Of a DNA stretch of 64,000 nt, positions 26,732-34,953 are shown one piece after another (within the stretch, counting starts at the first letter, position 1; every line of letters starts with the position of its first letter). Source of the DNA: Frankia sp. RB7 (GTDB taxonomy: Bacteria > Pseudomonadota > Alphaproteobacteria > Rhizobiales > Xanthobacteraceae); assembly GCA_030403585.1 (NCBI GenBank), contig JAUEPE010000025.1, positions 29,449-93,448 of the forward strand, given 5' to 3'. The notes beneath the pieces were generated by a model. That model was not told the DNA's origin. It searched no databases and was given only the letters and a program-made list of their open reading frames with translations. Made by a program: the position numbers and the translations under genes.

Positions 26732-27199
26732 ATGAGCCTGGAATCCGTTCGCGCCTTTTTCGCCGAGAAAGCCCCCGACATCACAGTCATGGAATCCCCG
26801 ATCAGCTCGGCGACGGTGCCGCTGGCCGCCGAAGCCTATGGCGTCGAGCCCGGCATGATCGCCAAGACGCTGTCCTTGCGCGTCGGCGAGCGCGTGATCC
26901 TGATCGTCGCGGCCGGCACTTCGCGCATGGACAACAAGAAGGTCAAGGCGCAGTTCGGCGGCAAGCCGAAGATGCTGGGGCTGGAAGAGGTCGCCGAGAT
27001 CACCGGCCACGAGGTCGGCGGCGTCTGCCCGTTCGGGCTGAAATCACCACTACCCGTTTATTGCGACGTATCGTTGAAAGCATTCGACGTCGTGGTGCCG
27101 GCCGCAGGCTCGACCCACAGCGCCGTGCGCATCACGCCTGACCGGATGGCCGAACTCACCGCAGCCGAATGGGTCGATGTCTGCGAGGTCAGGCCGTAA
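26732..27199 (+). CDS. YbaK/EbsC-family aminoacyl-tRNA deacylase-like protein
   Basis: 155 residues. The fold is indicated by VPLAAEAYGVEPGMIAKTLS, LIVAAGTSRMDNKKVKAQFG, KMLGLEEVAEITGHEVGGVC and CPFGLKSPLPVYCDVSLKAF. Proteins of this family (YbaK, ProXp-type) hydrolyse misacylated tRNAs such as Cys- or Ala-tRNA-Pro. The glycine-rich GGVCPFG loop is characteristic. It lies 21 bp after the haloacid dehalogenase and 55 bp before the cyclase gene, on the same strand. Which tRNA is edited cannot be told. Confidence 0.88.
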   Translation: MSLESVRAFFAEKAPDITVMESPISSATVPLAAEAYGVEPGMIAKTLSLRVGERVILIVAAGTSRMDNKKVKAQFGGKPKMLGLEEVAEITGHEVGGVCPFGLKSPLPVYCDVSLKAFDVVVPAAGSTHSAVRITPDRMAELTAAEWVDVCEVRP

Positions 27200-27254
27200 G
27201 GCAATCGCGGCATGCCTGATGCATTTGCCGGTCAGGAAGGCTACGATACGGACC

Positions 27255-28088
27255 ATGACCGACGAAAAAGTGAAACGACGACTGACCACCGTGCTGTGCG
27301 CTGACGTGTACGGCTATTCTCGCCTGATGGAGGCAGACGAGACGAGAACGCTGGAAACGCTTCGCCGCTACCGCACTTCCATTGCGGGATTGGTCGAGCG
27401 TCATGACGGCCGCATCGTGAACACCTGGGGCGATGCCGTGATCGCCGAGTTCGCCAGCGTCGTCGAGGCCGTGCAATGCGCGGTCGAGATTCAGCAAGAG
27501 ATTTCCAATCGGAATTCGGACACACCTCCTCCGATGCTTTTTCGCATCGGCGTCAATCTCGGCGATGTGATGGTGGATGGTTCCGATCTCTATGGAGACG
27601 GGGTCAATATCGCGGCGCGTCTGCAAGAACTTGCCGAACCTGGTGGCATCGTCATCTCCAGCTCCGCCTACGATCAGGTGCACAACAAATTATCTGTTGG
27701 CTTCGACTGCCTGGGACAGCGACCAATGAAAAACATTGCTCCCATGACCAGTTACCGCGTGACCATGAGCGGCCCAACCGCTCAAGCACGGAGCTTTCCG
27801 TCCGGCGAACGCCTGACGTCTCAGGGCGCAGCATCGGCACCTAACGCCGTACATCAAGACAGATACGCACCATCCACGTGGATGCGCTTCGTTTCAGACG
27901 GGTTCGCTCGCCTGCCCCGACCGGTTGCAGCGGCCCTCACAGTTTCGAGCTTTCTGATTCTGATCAACCTTTTCACTAACGCCCACAAGATCTGGTTCCA
28001 TTGGCCAGTCGCAGTCATACTCTTCGGTGTCCTCATGCGGACAGCGCTCGGACGTCGACCACGATCGGACAGGAAGGAAGAGCGCTGA
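27255..28088 (+). CDS. Class III adenylate/guanylate cyclase with membrane tail
   Basis: 277 residues. The catalytic domain (about 8-175) has the metal aspartates in LCADVYGYSRLMEADET (Asp17) and NTWGDAVIAEF, plus the GDGVNIAARLQELAEPGGIV block, whose Asn and Arg stabilise the transition state. Purine-selecting residues cannot be assigned with certainty, so cAMP is likely but not proven. The C-terminal ~80 residues hold two hydrophobic helices (AALTVSSFLILINLF and HWPVAVILFGVLM) after a linker. This single-domain cyclase with a C-terminal anchor is common in bradyrhizobia. ATG 27255 was chosen; upstream frames lack homology. Confidence 0.85.
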   Translation: MTDEKVKRRLTTVLCADVYGYSRLMEADETRTLETLRRYRTSIAGLVERHDGRIVNTWGDAVIAEFASVVEAVQCAVEIQQEISNRNSDTPPPMLFRIGVNLGDVMVDGSDLYGDGVNIAARLQELAEPGGIVISSSAYDQVHNKLSVGFDCLGQRPMKNIAPMTSYRVTMSGPTAQARSFPSGERLTSQGAASAPNAVHQDRYAPSTWMRFVSDGFARLPRPVAAALTVSSFLILINLFTNAHKIWFHWPVAVILFGVLMRTALGRRPRSDRKEER

Positions 28089-28155
28089 ACGCGGCGGTAC
28101 GACCGCATCTTCGCGCCCGCCGCCGCGTGCTGTTCCAGATCATATCCAGGCAGCA

Positions 28156-28512
28156 CTAATCGTCGTCATCGTCATAAGGCCGCGGCTGCGCCTGCGGAGG
28201 TGGCGGCAGCGCATTGTCATAGCGCGGTGGCGGCACGCCCCGACCGCGCGGAACCGGCTGCTGCTGCGGCATCTGATTGTTGGACTGGAACACAGCACGA
28301 CAGGCGCCTGAGAGCTGCGGCGTGTTCGCTTGCAGGCAGGCCACGATGCGGTTCTCGTCAGGAATCTGGTCACTGCAGAGGCGCCACACATCGGGCGTAC
28401 AGGCCATCTGCTGTTCCAGGGTGCCGCGGTGTTCTTGCGCAAAGGCGGCGCCCTGCGTAGCCAAGCCGCCGATCGCAAGCGCCACACCCAGCGCAATTCG
28501 CTCTGTTCGCAT
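28156..28512 (-). CDS. Small exported Cys-rich protein with poly-Asp tail
   Basis: 118 residues. A signal peptide (ALGVALAIGGLATQGAAFA) is followed by a cysteine motif MACTPDVWRLCSDQIPDENR then ACLQANTPQLSGACRAVF, similar to the Cys-rich GLG1 repeat, with four cysteines that probably form two disulfides. After it comes a Gln/Pro/Arg-rich linker (NQMPQQQPVPRGRGVPPP) and five aspartates at the very C-terminus. The Asp tail might bind calcium or metal, which is a guess. The ATG at 28512 has modest upstream purines (GAAGGAATTGGGACC). Confidence 0.78.
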   Translation of the reverse strand: MRTERIALGVALAIGGLATQGAAFAQEHRGTLEQQMACTPDVWRLCSDQIPDENRIVACLQANTPQLSGACRAVFQSNNQMPQQQPVPRGRGVPPPRYDNALPPPPQAQPRPYDDDDD

Positions 28513-28609
28513 GGTCCCAATTCCTTCTCGAGTCCCTCAATTTATGATCAATCAATGAGACGCGGTCAGGTTCTGGCCCAACAAAAAAATGTGAAAACTC
28601 CCCCGGAAC

Positions 28610-29596
28610 CTATTCGACCCGGCCGATCTTCTTGACCGCCGCGATCAGCCGCGCGCTGTCGGTCGCCACGAAGTCGGAGAACGCCGGCGCATCCTGATAG
28701 GCAACCAGGCTGCCCGAGGCATCGAAGGTCCCAAGCACGTCCGGGCTCGTCATCACTTGCGCCATCGCCTCGCGCAAGCGGCTCGCGATCGGCGCGGGAA
28801 GAGAGCTCTGCGCAAACAGCCCGGCCCAGATGTACATCTCGACATCCTTGTAGCCGAGCTCCTGGAAGGTCGGCACGTCCGGAAAGCTCGCAACACGCTG
28901 CGCGCCGCAATTGCCGAGCACGCGCAGCTTGCCGTCATCGACCTGCGGCTTCAGCGTGCCGGGCGCGGCGGCGATGGCCTGCACGGTGCCACTGAGCAGC
29001 GCGGTCAGGGCCGGCCCTGCGCCGCGAAACGGCACGTGCAGCAATTTGATGCCGGCGCTGTTGGCAAACATCTCCATCGCCACATGCAGCGTGCCGTAAG
29101 GCCCTGACGAGCCGTACGTGATCTCGCCGGGTCGCTGCTTCGCGTCCTCGACAAAATCCTGCGCCGTCTTCCATGGCGCCGAAGTCGGCACCGCGAGCAG
29201 CGTCGGATCGGCCAGTACGCGCGCGATCGGCATGAACTGCGACACTTCATAGGCGACGGGACGGTCGAACAGCCGGTCGGCCTCGGGCAGCACCGCGAGC
29301 GAGGACAACGTCATCAGCAGCGTGTAACCGTCGGGCTCGGCACGCGCGGCCGCAGCGTTGCCGACCGATCCGCCCGCACCGCCGGCGCGGTTGTCGACGA
29401 TGACGGACTTGCCGAGGATCCGCTCCAGCGCCTGCGCGACGGGACGCGCCGCCAGATCAGCCTGGCCGCCGGCCGGGAACGGCACGATCATGGTGATGTT
29501 GCGCACCGGATAGGCTTGCGCGAAGGCTTGTTCTGGTAGCGCGACCCGCAACAACGGCAATGCCGCAACGGCGCGCAAGACGTCACGTCGATCCAT
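28610..29596 (-). CDS. Tripartite tricarboxylate (Bug family) binding protein
   Basis: 328 residues. MDRRDVLRAVAALPLLRVAL is a twin-arginine-like export signal. The Bug fold has PVRNITMIVPFPAGGQADLAARP, NRAGGAGGSVGNAAAARAEPD GYTLL, TYGSSGPYGTLHVAMEMFAN and VPFRGAGPALTALLSGTVQA. These periplasmic proteins bind carboxylates or aromatic acids for TctAB transporters or signalling. No TctA or TctB gene is nearby, so it is an orphan, as is frequent in betaproteobacteria and bradyrhizobia. Divergent from a small hypothetical gene. Confidence 0.9.
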   Translation of the reverse strand: MDRRDVLRAVAALPLLRVALPEQAFAQAYPVRNITMIVPFPAGGQADLAARPVAQALERILGKSVIVDNRAGGAGGSVGNAAAARAEPDGYTLLMTLSSLAVLPEADRLFDRPVAYEVSQFMPIARVLADPTLLAVPTSAPWKTAQDFVEDAKQRPGEITYGSSGPYGTLHVAMEMFANSAGIKLLHVPFRGAGPALTALLSGTVQAIAAAPGTLKPQVDDGKLRVLGNCGAQRVASFPDVPTFQELGYKDVEMYIWAGLFAQSSLPAPIASRLREAMAQVMTSPDVLGTFDASGSLVAYQDAPAFSDFVATDSARLIAAVKKIGRVE

Positions 29597-29742
29597 GGCA
29601 GCCCCCTCCCCTTATTTTCTTGTTTCAGCTCCAGCGTAGCGTGGCGATCGGCAGGAACAAGCTGTTTACGAAGTATTGACCATGTTCGGCCCGGCCCGGA
29701 ACGCATCCCCCACCCCGCTGTTGCCTTCGCAGGGAGTGAGTG

Positions 29743-30000
29743 ATGCGGAATCTTGCGGCCATCGACATTGCCCTGGACGAGATGCTGGTGAACCTCGCAG
29801 CGATCGTCCTGCGGCTTTCAAAGCCCGAAGTGACGCGGACGCCAGAAGAGCGGCGTGCCCTGGCGCAATCGGTCCATCAATACGCGGTGTGCGCCGCGCG
29901 CTCGACCGACCCGCGCGTTCATGAATTGAAGTCGCAGCTGGACGAAACACTGAAGCCGAGCTTGCGCATTGTCGCGATCGACGGCGTGAAGGTGCCGTAG
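29743..30000 (+). CDS. Small protein of unknown function
   Basis: 85 residues starting MRNLAAIDIALDEMLVNLAA, after AGGGAGTGAGTG, which supports ATG 29743 over the adjacent GTG. It is mostly helical, with one Cys and a conserved-looking VHQYAVCAARSTDPRVHELK segment. No domain recognised. It is followed directly by an intergenic palindromic repeat region. Confidence 0.6.
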   Translation: MRNLAAIDIALDEMLVNLAAIVLRLSKPEVTRTPEERRALAQSVHQYAVCAARSTDPRVHELKSQLDETLKPSLRIVAIDGVKVP

Positions 30001-30006
30001 TCCAAC

Positions 30007-30181
30007 CGTCATTGCGAGTTGGGACCGGCCTTGACGGGCCGACGCGCGCTGAATGAAACGACGTTTAGCGACACAAATGGAATCAATGGGTTAGCTCGAC
30101 GTTTCTTCCTAGCGCAGCGAAGCAATCCAGAGTGTCTCCGCGGAGGGATTCTGGATTGCTTCGCTAAGCTCGCAATGACGA
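30007..30181. repeat. Palindromic intergenic repeat split by a ~94-bp insertion
   Basis: CGTCATTGCGAG (30007-30018) and CGCAGCGAAGCAATCCAGAG (30113-30132) would be the contiguous left arm of a unit whose right arm is GGATTCTGGATTGCTTCGCT...CGCAATGACG (30147-30180). A related uninterrupted copy sits at 59150-59236. The extra ~94 bp at 30019-30112 separates the two parts of the left arm, with AG on both sides. Confidence 0.6.
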
Positions 30182-30202
30182 GATTCGTTGAGTCCGCTCG
30201 CT

Positions 30203-31144
30203 CTACGACTCCTTTGCCTTCTTGCCCTTCTTCGGCTGCCGCTTGCATGTGCCCGGCAGCTTGGCTGCGAGGAAATCGCCGAGCGCTTCGACGCGTGCGG
30301 GGCGCGGGCCGCCGGGCGGAGTGACCAGGTGCACTGCGCCTTCGGCCTGTTTCCAGTCCTTCAGAATCACTTCGACCTCACCGGACGAAATCGCCTCGCC
30401 GACGATGAATTCAGGCAGTTCGGCGATGCCGAGGCCGGCGATCAGCGACGGCATCACGGCTTCGCCGTTGTTGACGCGAAGCAGGCCGCCGGGGCGGACG
30501 CTCGCCTGCTCGCCGGCGGAATTGGTGTAATGCCAGACATTGGGCGTCGAGAGGTATGCGTAGCTGAAGCATTTGTGCTCGGCGAGATGCATCGGATGCG
30601 TTGGCCGGCCGTTTTTCTTGAGATAGGACGGCGCCGCCACGGTGAAACGCGGCATGGTGAAGAGCCGCCGCGCGATCAGCGAAGAGTCCGGCAGCCGCGC
30701 GATCCGCACCGCCATGTCAAAACCTTCGCCGATGAGATCGACGGTCGCATCGCTCAGATGCAGATCGACCGACACTTCCGGATAGGTTTCGAAAAACTCC
30801 GGCAGCAGCGGCGCCACCGCCTTGATGCCGAACGTCATGGGCACCGCAAGCCGGACCAGGCCGCGCGGCGCCACCGATTGCGCCAGCGCCTCGTTCTCGG
30901 CCGCCTCGCCGTCGGCGAGCAGGCGCGTCGCACGATCGGCAAGCTTGTGGCCGGCATCGGTCAGCGCCAGCCGGCGCGAAGTGCGGTTGAACAGGCGGGC
31001 GCCGAGCCGCTCCTCCAGGCGGGTCACGGCCTTGGACACCGTGGCCTTGGACATCGCGAGTTCGCCTGCTGCCCCCGCAAACGACCGTAATTCCACGACT
31101 TTTGCGAAAATCGCGAGGGCCTCGAAATCGGGGAGTTTGGCCAC
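30203..31144 (-). CDS. LysR-family transcriptional regulator
   Basis: 313 residues. The N-terminal winged helix (ALAIFAKVVELRSFAGAAGE then LAMSKATVSKAVTRLEERLG) is the LysR HTH, followed by ARLFNRTSRRLALTDAGHKL. The C-terminal LysR_substrate domain includes LVRLAVPMTFGIKAVAPLLP. This is the CrgA/PecT-like subgroup that often controls quinone or aldehyde stress genes. The C-terminus is Lys-rich (QPKKGKKAKES). It is divergent from the SDR-pirin-WrbA operon and likely controls it, with a dyad in the gap. A start at 31144 fits the family; no strong ribosome site is seen. Confidence 0.92.
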   Translation of the reverse strand: MAKLPDFEALAIFAKVVELRSFAGAAGELAMSKATVSKAVTRLEERLGARLFNRTSRRLALTDAGHKLADRATRLLADGEAAENEALAQSVAPRGLVRLAVPMTFGIKAVAPLLPEFFETYPEVSVDLHLSDATVDLIGEGFDMAVRIARLPDSSLIARRLFTMPRFTVAAPSYLKKNGRPTHPMHLAEHKCFSYAYLSTPNVWHYTNSAGEQASVRPGGLLRVNNGEAVMPSLIAGLGIAELPEFIVGEAISSGEVEVILKDWKQAEGAVHLVTPPGGPRPARVEALGDFLAAKLPGTCKRQPKKGKKAKES

Positions 31145-31172
31145 GGCAACCGGTCCAATCAGGATGCTTATG

Positions 31173-31187
31173 GAAACAATGTGTTTC
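31173..31187. promoter_or_regulatory. Candidate LysR binding dyad
   Basis: GAAACAATGTGTTTC is a 15-bp interrupted palindrome (5-bp arms, 5-bp centre) in the 116-bp gap between the divergent LysR and SDR genes. Size and position suit a LysR-type box, but the T-N11-A form is not exact. Confidence 0.45.
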
Positions 31188-31260
31188 GACAGTTTCTATT
31201 TCTATACCACAGGTGGAGGCTTATCCAAGGGTCATCAGAAATTCAGACCGGAGAAATCCA

Positions 31261-32013
31261 ATGACCAAGAAGCTCTCAGGCAAGGTTGCCCTCGTCACCG
31301 GCGGCTCGCGCGGCATCGGCGCAGCCTCGGCCCGCGCTCTCGCCGACGAAGGCGCGGACGTCGCCATCAGCTACGTCGCTTCGCCCGAAAAGGCCGAAGC
31401 CGTCGTCGGCGAGCTGAAGGCTCGCGGCGTAAAGGCCCGCGCCTTCAGGGCGGACCAGGCTTCCGCCAAGGACGTGACGAAGCTCGTCAACGACGTCGCC
31501 AGGGAATTCGGCCATCTCGATATCCTCGTCAACAACGCCGGTGTCGCCAATGGCGGTGCGATCGACGACGCCAATGCCGACACGGCCGCGCTGGAGCGGC
31601 AGGACCAGGTCAACGTGCATGGCGTGATCGCGGCGATCCGCGCCGCCTCGCAATTGATGGGTGAGGGTGGCCGCATCGTCACCGTCGGCTCGATGCTCGC
31701 CGACCGCGCCTCGTTCCCCGGCCTTGCCGACTACGTCGCCACCAAGTCGGCGGTGGTCGGTTACACCAAGGGCGCGGCGCGCGACCTCGGCCCGCGTGGC
31801 ATCACGGTGAACGTGGTGCAGCCCGGCTCGATCGACACCGACATGAATCCGAAGGACGGCGGCGAGTTCGCCGAGACCCAGCGCAAGCAGCACGCGCTGC
31901 AGCGCTTCGGACGGCCCGAGGAAGTTGCCGCCGGCGTGGTCTTTCTCGCAAGCCCCGAAGCCTCCTTCGTCACCGGCACCGTGCTTAATGTCGACGGCGG
32001 GTTTGGCGCCTAA
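31261..32013 (+). CDS. SDR-family oxidoreductase (3-oxoacyl-ACP reductase-like)
   Basis: 250 residues. The cofactor motif TGGSRGIG (13-20), NNAG near residue 88 and the catalytic YVATKSA (Tyr-x3-Lys) are all present, with the C-terminal block FLASPEASFVTGTVLNVDGG typical of classical FabG-like SDRs. An NADP-preferring Arg follows the glycine motif. ATG 31261 follows GGAGAAATCC. It is the first gene of a three-gene operon with pirin and WrbA, under a divergent LysR. The substrate is unknown; a carbonyl or quinone from electrophile stress is plausible. Confidence 0.9.
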   Translation: MTKKLSGKVALVTGGSRGIGAASARALADEGADVAISYVASPEKAEAVVGELKARGVKARAFRADQASAKDVTKLVNDVAREFGHLDILVNNAGVANGGAIDDANADTAALERQDQVNVHGVIAAIRAASQLMGEGGRIVTVGSMLADRASFPGLADYVATKSAVVGYTKGAARDLGPRGITVNVVQPGSIDTDMNPKDGGEFAETQRKQHALQRFGRPEEVAAGVVFLASPEASFVTGTVLNVDGGFGA

Positions 32014-32046
32014 CGCCAAACGCCCTCCAATCAAGGAAAAACTTCC

Positions 32047-32745
32047 ATGATCGAACTCAGACCTTTTGCAAAACTCGGCGGCGCCGATCACGGCTGGCTC
32101 AAGGCCAAGCATCATTTCTCGTTTGCAAGCCACTACGACCCGAGCAACATGGGCCACGGCGCCTTGCGGGTGTGGAACGACGACGAGATCGCACCGAACA
32201 CCGGCTTTCCCGCCCATCCCCACGCCAACATGGAAATCATCACCTACGTACGCGAAGGCGCGATCACCCATCAGGACAGCCTCGGCAACGAGGGCCGCAC
32301 CGAGGCGGGCGACGTGCAGGTGATGAGCGCCGGCAGCGGCATCCGCCACTCCGAGTACAATCTGGAGCCGACCAAGACGCGAATCTTCCAGATCTGGATC
32401 GAGCCGACCGCGCGCGGCGGTCAGCCGACCTGGGGTTCAAAACCGTTTCCGAAGGCCGATCGCTCCGGCAAGCTCGTCACCATCGCGAGCGGCATCGAAG
32501 GCGACGCCGACGCGCTGCCGATCCGCGCCGATGCGCGGGTGCTCGCCACCACGCTGAAGGCCGGCGAGAGCGCCGAGTACGAGCCCGAGAAGTCGCGGAA
32601 CCTCTATCTCGTGCCGGCGGCAGGCGCGGTCGAGATCAACGGCGTGCGCGTCAACGCCCGCGACGGCGCCGCGATCCGCGACGAGGCCAGGCTGAAGATC
32701 ACGGCGCTGGAAGACTCCGAACTCGTGCTCGTCGACGCCGCGTAA
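32047..32745 (+). CDS. Pirin-family protein (quercetinase-like cupin)
   Basis: 232 residues. The N-terminal cupin has the pirin metal site: FPAHPHANMEIITYV then GAITHQDSLGN, with His-x-His at HPHANME, Glu in the ME pair and a distal His in HSEYNLE. Pirins are Fe-dependent bicupins; some oxidise quercetin and others act as redox-sensing cofactors. The ATG 32047 is 33 bp after the SDR stop and follows AAGGAAAAACTTCC. It belongs to the SDR-pirin-WrbA operon, a set seen together in many proteobacteria. Confidence 0.92.
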   Translation: MIELRPFAKLGGADHGWLKAKHHFSFASHYDPSNMGHGALRVWNDDEIAPNTGFPAHPHANMEIITYVREGAITHQDSLGNEGRTEAGDVQVMSAGSGIRHSEYNLEPTKTRIFQIWIEPTARGGQPTWGSKPFPKADRSGKLVTIASGIEGDADALPIRADARVLATTLKAGESAEYEPEKSRNLYLVPAAGAVEINGVRVNARDGAAIRDEARLKITALEDSELVLVDAA

Positions 32746-32791
32746 CAATCCCAGCAACCCATCATCTCACTCAATCCCCACGGAGACCACC

Positions 32792-33391
32792 ATGACCAAA
32801 GTTCTCGTCCTCTATTATTCCGCCTATGGCCATATCGAAGCGATGGCGAATGCCGTTGCGGAAGGTGCACGCGAAGCCGGCGCCACCGTCGACATCAAGC
32901 GCGTGCCCGAGCTGGTGCCCGCCGAGGTCGCGAAAGCCTCGTACTACAAGGTCGATCAGGCAGCACCGATCGCTGAGATCGCGGACCTCGCCAATTACGA
33001 CGCGATCATCGTCGGCACCGGCACCCGCTTCGGCCGGATGGCCTCGCAGATGGCGAACTTCCTGGACCAGGCCGGCGGGCTCTGGGCCAAGGGCGCGCTG
33101 CACGGCAAGGTCGGCGGCGCCTTCACCGCGACCGCGACCCAGCATGGCGGCCAGGAGACGACGCTGTTCTCGATCATCACCAACCTCCTGCATTTCGGCA
33201 TGACGGTGGTCGGCCTGAACTACGGCTTCGCCGGCCAGATGAAGCTCGATGAAGTGACGGGCGGCTCGCCCTATGGCGCCACCACGATCACCGGTGGCGA
33301 CGGCAGCCGCCAGCCCAGCGCCAACGAGCTGGCCGGCGCGCGCTATCAGGGCCGCCAGATCGCGGAGACCGCCAAAAAACTGCACGGTTAA
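32792..33391 (+). CDS. wrbA: NAD(P)H:quinone oxidoreductase WrbA
   Basis: 199 residues, a typical WrbA length. The flavodoxin-like FMN loop VLYYSAYGHIEAMANAVAEG is followed by GTGTRFGRMASQMANFLDQA, GGAFTATATQHGGQETTLFS and the C-terminal PYGATTITGGDGSRQPSANE, all WrbA signatures. It is a tetrameric FMN enzyme doing two-electron reduction of quinones, avoiding semiquinone radicals. It is the last gene of the operon with SDR and pirin; a hairpin lies 39 bp after the stop. ATG follows GGAGACCACC. Confidence 0.95.
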   Translation: MTKVLVLYYSAYGHIEAMANAVAEGAREAGATVDIKRVPELVPAEVAKASYYKVDQAAPIAEIADLANYDAIIVGTGTRFGRMASQMANFLDQAGGLWAKGALHGKVGGAFTATATQHGGQETTLFSIITNLLHFGMTVVGLNYGFAGQMKLDEVTGGSPYGATTITGGDGSRQPSANELAGARYQGRQIAETAKKLHG

Positions 33392-33429
33392 GCTTAAGCT
33401 TCACAACAGCCGCATGGCTGATGCGACGC

Positions 33430-33459
33430 GGGCGGCATTCTCTCAAGAGAATGCCGCCC
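33430..33459 (+). terminator. Probable terminator of the SDR-pirin-wrbA operon
   Basis: GGGCGGCATTCTC (33430-33442) pairs perfectly with GAGAATGCCGCCC (33447-33459) around a TCAA loop. The following CATTTATGT is only partly T-rich. Confidence 0.7.
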
Positions 33460-33664
33460 CATTTATGTCTGCAGGAACGACAGAACTTACGACACGCAGG
33501 GCTTACGACACGAATGGCTTTCGAACTTCTCTTGATCGCGCAGATGATCCGCAGGCCGGCCCAGGCGCTTGCGCGCCGATGGTATTGCCGCAGCCTGTTC
33601 CGCGCCTCGCGCGGCCGGTTTCATTGCGCTGAGTGCTCGGGATCCTGACCGTCAGGCTTGCGTT

Positions 33665-34810
33665 CTAGCGAGCGGCCTTGCCCATCGCCCGCGCGGCAAT
33701 GGCCGCAAGTTTCGGATGGCGGCGCAGACCCTGCGCGGCGTGATCGCGCAACACGTAGGGCAGCCCACGCCAGGACAGCGCGACGCTGACATCGGTCAGA
33801 GCGACCGGCTCGGCACCGAGGCGGCGCTTGTAATCCTGATTGCCGATGCTGAGATCGAAGCGGCGCACGCCCTGCGCGTGCAGCGCCGCCATGGTGTGTT
33901 CGGTGACGAGCAGTCCGGGAGAGAAGTTCGCCCAAGTGTTGCCGGTGTGACTGATGCGCAGCAGGAAATAAGTCGCGCCGTATCTGACGCCGAGCGTGGT
34001 GGCAACGATACCCTTGTCGCAGACCAGCGCCGAGATGACGGCATAGCCTTCGGCAACACCCTGGCGCGCCACCTCGCGATAAAATCCGGCGTGAACATCG
34101 TCGTTCAGAACGAACGGCGAGCCGAGCTGTCTCATGCGCTCTTCCTGCTGGACGTCCATCACGTCGAGGAGCTCGCGCGCGCGCTCGACATCCGTGGCGA
34201 TCTCGAAGCGCGCGCTGCCAAGACGGCTGAACACGCGCCAGCAACGCGGCAGCTGCAGGCGTCTGATCGACGCCCGATAGTCCGCATAGTCGTCGCCGGT
34301 CAGCACGAGATTGCCGTTGAGCGAGCAGGAGCCGAGACGGCCGAGCGACACCAGCGGGTTCTGCTTCGCCCCGACATAGGCCGGCATCTTCTTCAGCCGC
34401 AGCAGGTCGAAGCCGTCAGGCAAGGCGCGCAAAGCATCCACCAGCGCCGCGCCGATCGCCTGCGCGCCGGCCGCATCGAAGGTCGCGTCGCAAGCCAGGA
34501 TCGGGGCGTTGTTGTCGGAGACGCCGAGATCGGCGAACTCGATGACGCGGATGCCGCGCCTGACATGGCTGAACATCGGCACAATCGCGATGTCCTTGCC
34601 GGTCGCGGCATCGGTGATCACGGCGATCAGTGGTGCTACGCCATGAAAGGCCTCGTACCAGGCACCTAACCAGTAACCATGCTGGAATGCGGTGCGATGG
34701 CCCGCATTCAGGCGCAATGCGGCCTGTCGCCAGTCACGCAAGAAATCGACTGAGATTCCCGACGTGCTGGACACCCGACTATCTAGTTGCTCGAGGCTGA
34801 GAAACGCCAT
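33665..34810 (-). CDS. FemAB/BioF2-like GNAT acyltransferase of the exopolysaccharide locus
   Basis: 381 residues. The C-terminal half (GFYREVARQGVAEGYAVISA, GVRYGATYFLLRISHTG, SPGLLVTEHTMAALHAQGVR and FDLSIGNQDYKRRLG) is the acetyltransferase_6/CelD-BioF2 pattern, in which a GNAT fold holds the acyl donor. Relatives sit in cellulose and exopolysaccharide operons and are thought to acylate the glycan. It is minus-strand and first in the exopolysaccharide region. No signal peptide is seen, so it is likely cytoplasmic. The start at 34810 gives a good family N-terminus; the ribosome site is unclear. Confidence 0.8.
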   Translation of the reverse strand: MAFLSLEQLDSRVSSTSGISVDFLRDWRQAALRLNAGHRTAFQHGYWLGAWYEAFHGVAPLIAVITDAATGKDIAIVPMFSHVRRGIRVIEFADLGVSDNNAPILACDATFDAAGAQAIGAALVDALRALPDGFDLLRLKKMPAYVGAKQNPLVSLGRLGSCSLNGNLVLTGDDYADYRASIRRLQLPRCWRVFSRLGSARFEIATDVERARELLDVMDVQQEERMRQLGSPFVLNDDVHAGFYREVARQGVAEGYAVISALVCDKGIVATTLGVRYGATYFLLRISHTGNTWANFSPGLLVTEHTMAALHAQGVRRFDLSIGNQDYKRRLGAEPVALTDVSVALSWRGLPYVLRDHAAQGLRRHPKLAAIAARAMGKAAR

Positions 34811-34953
34811 TTACGGGGCATACAGTTACAATACGTGTCCAGATAGATTATGTTTTGTCGCAGACCACAAGTTACGTCGATGCTTATCGTTAAGCCGATA
34901 CCGTCGCAGCGCGCACAATGTCCCGATATGAAACGCGCGGCTGCGACAAGCTG

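Noticed and set aside
33395..33664. Small genes in the gap after wrbA
   Set aside because: Short frames here lack ribosome sites and homology; apart from the hairpin at 33430-33459 nothing is seen.
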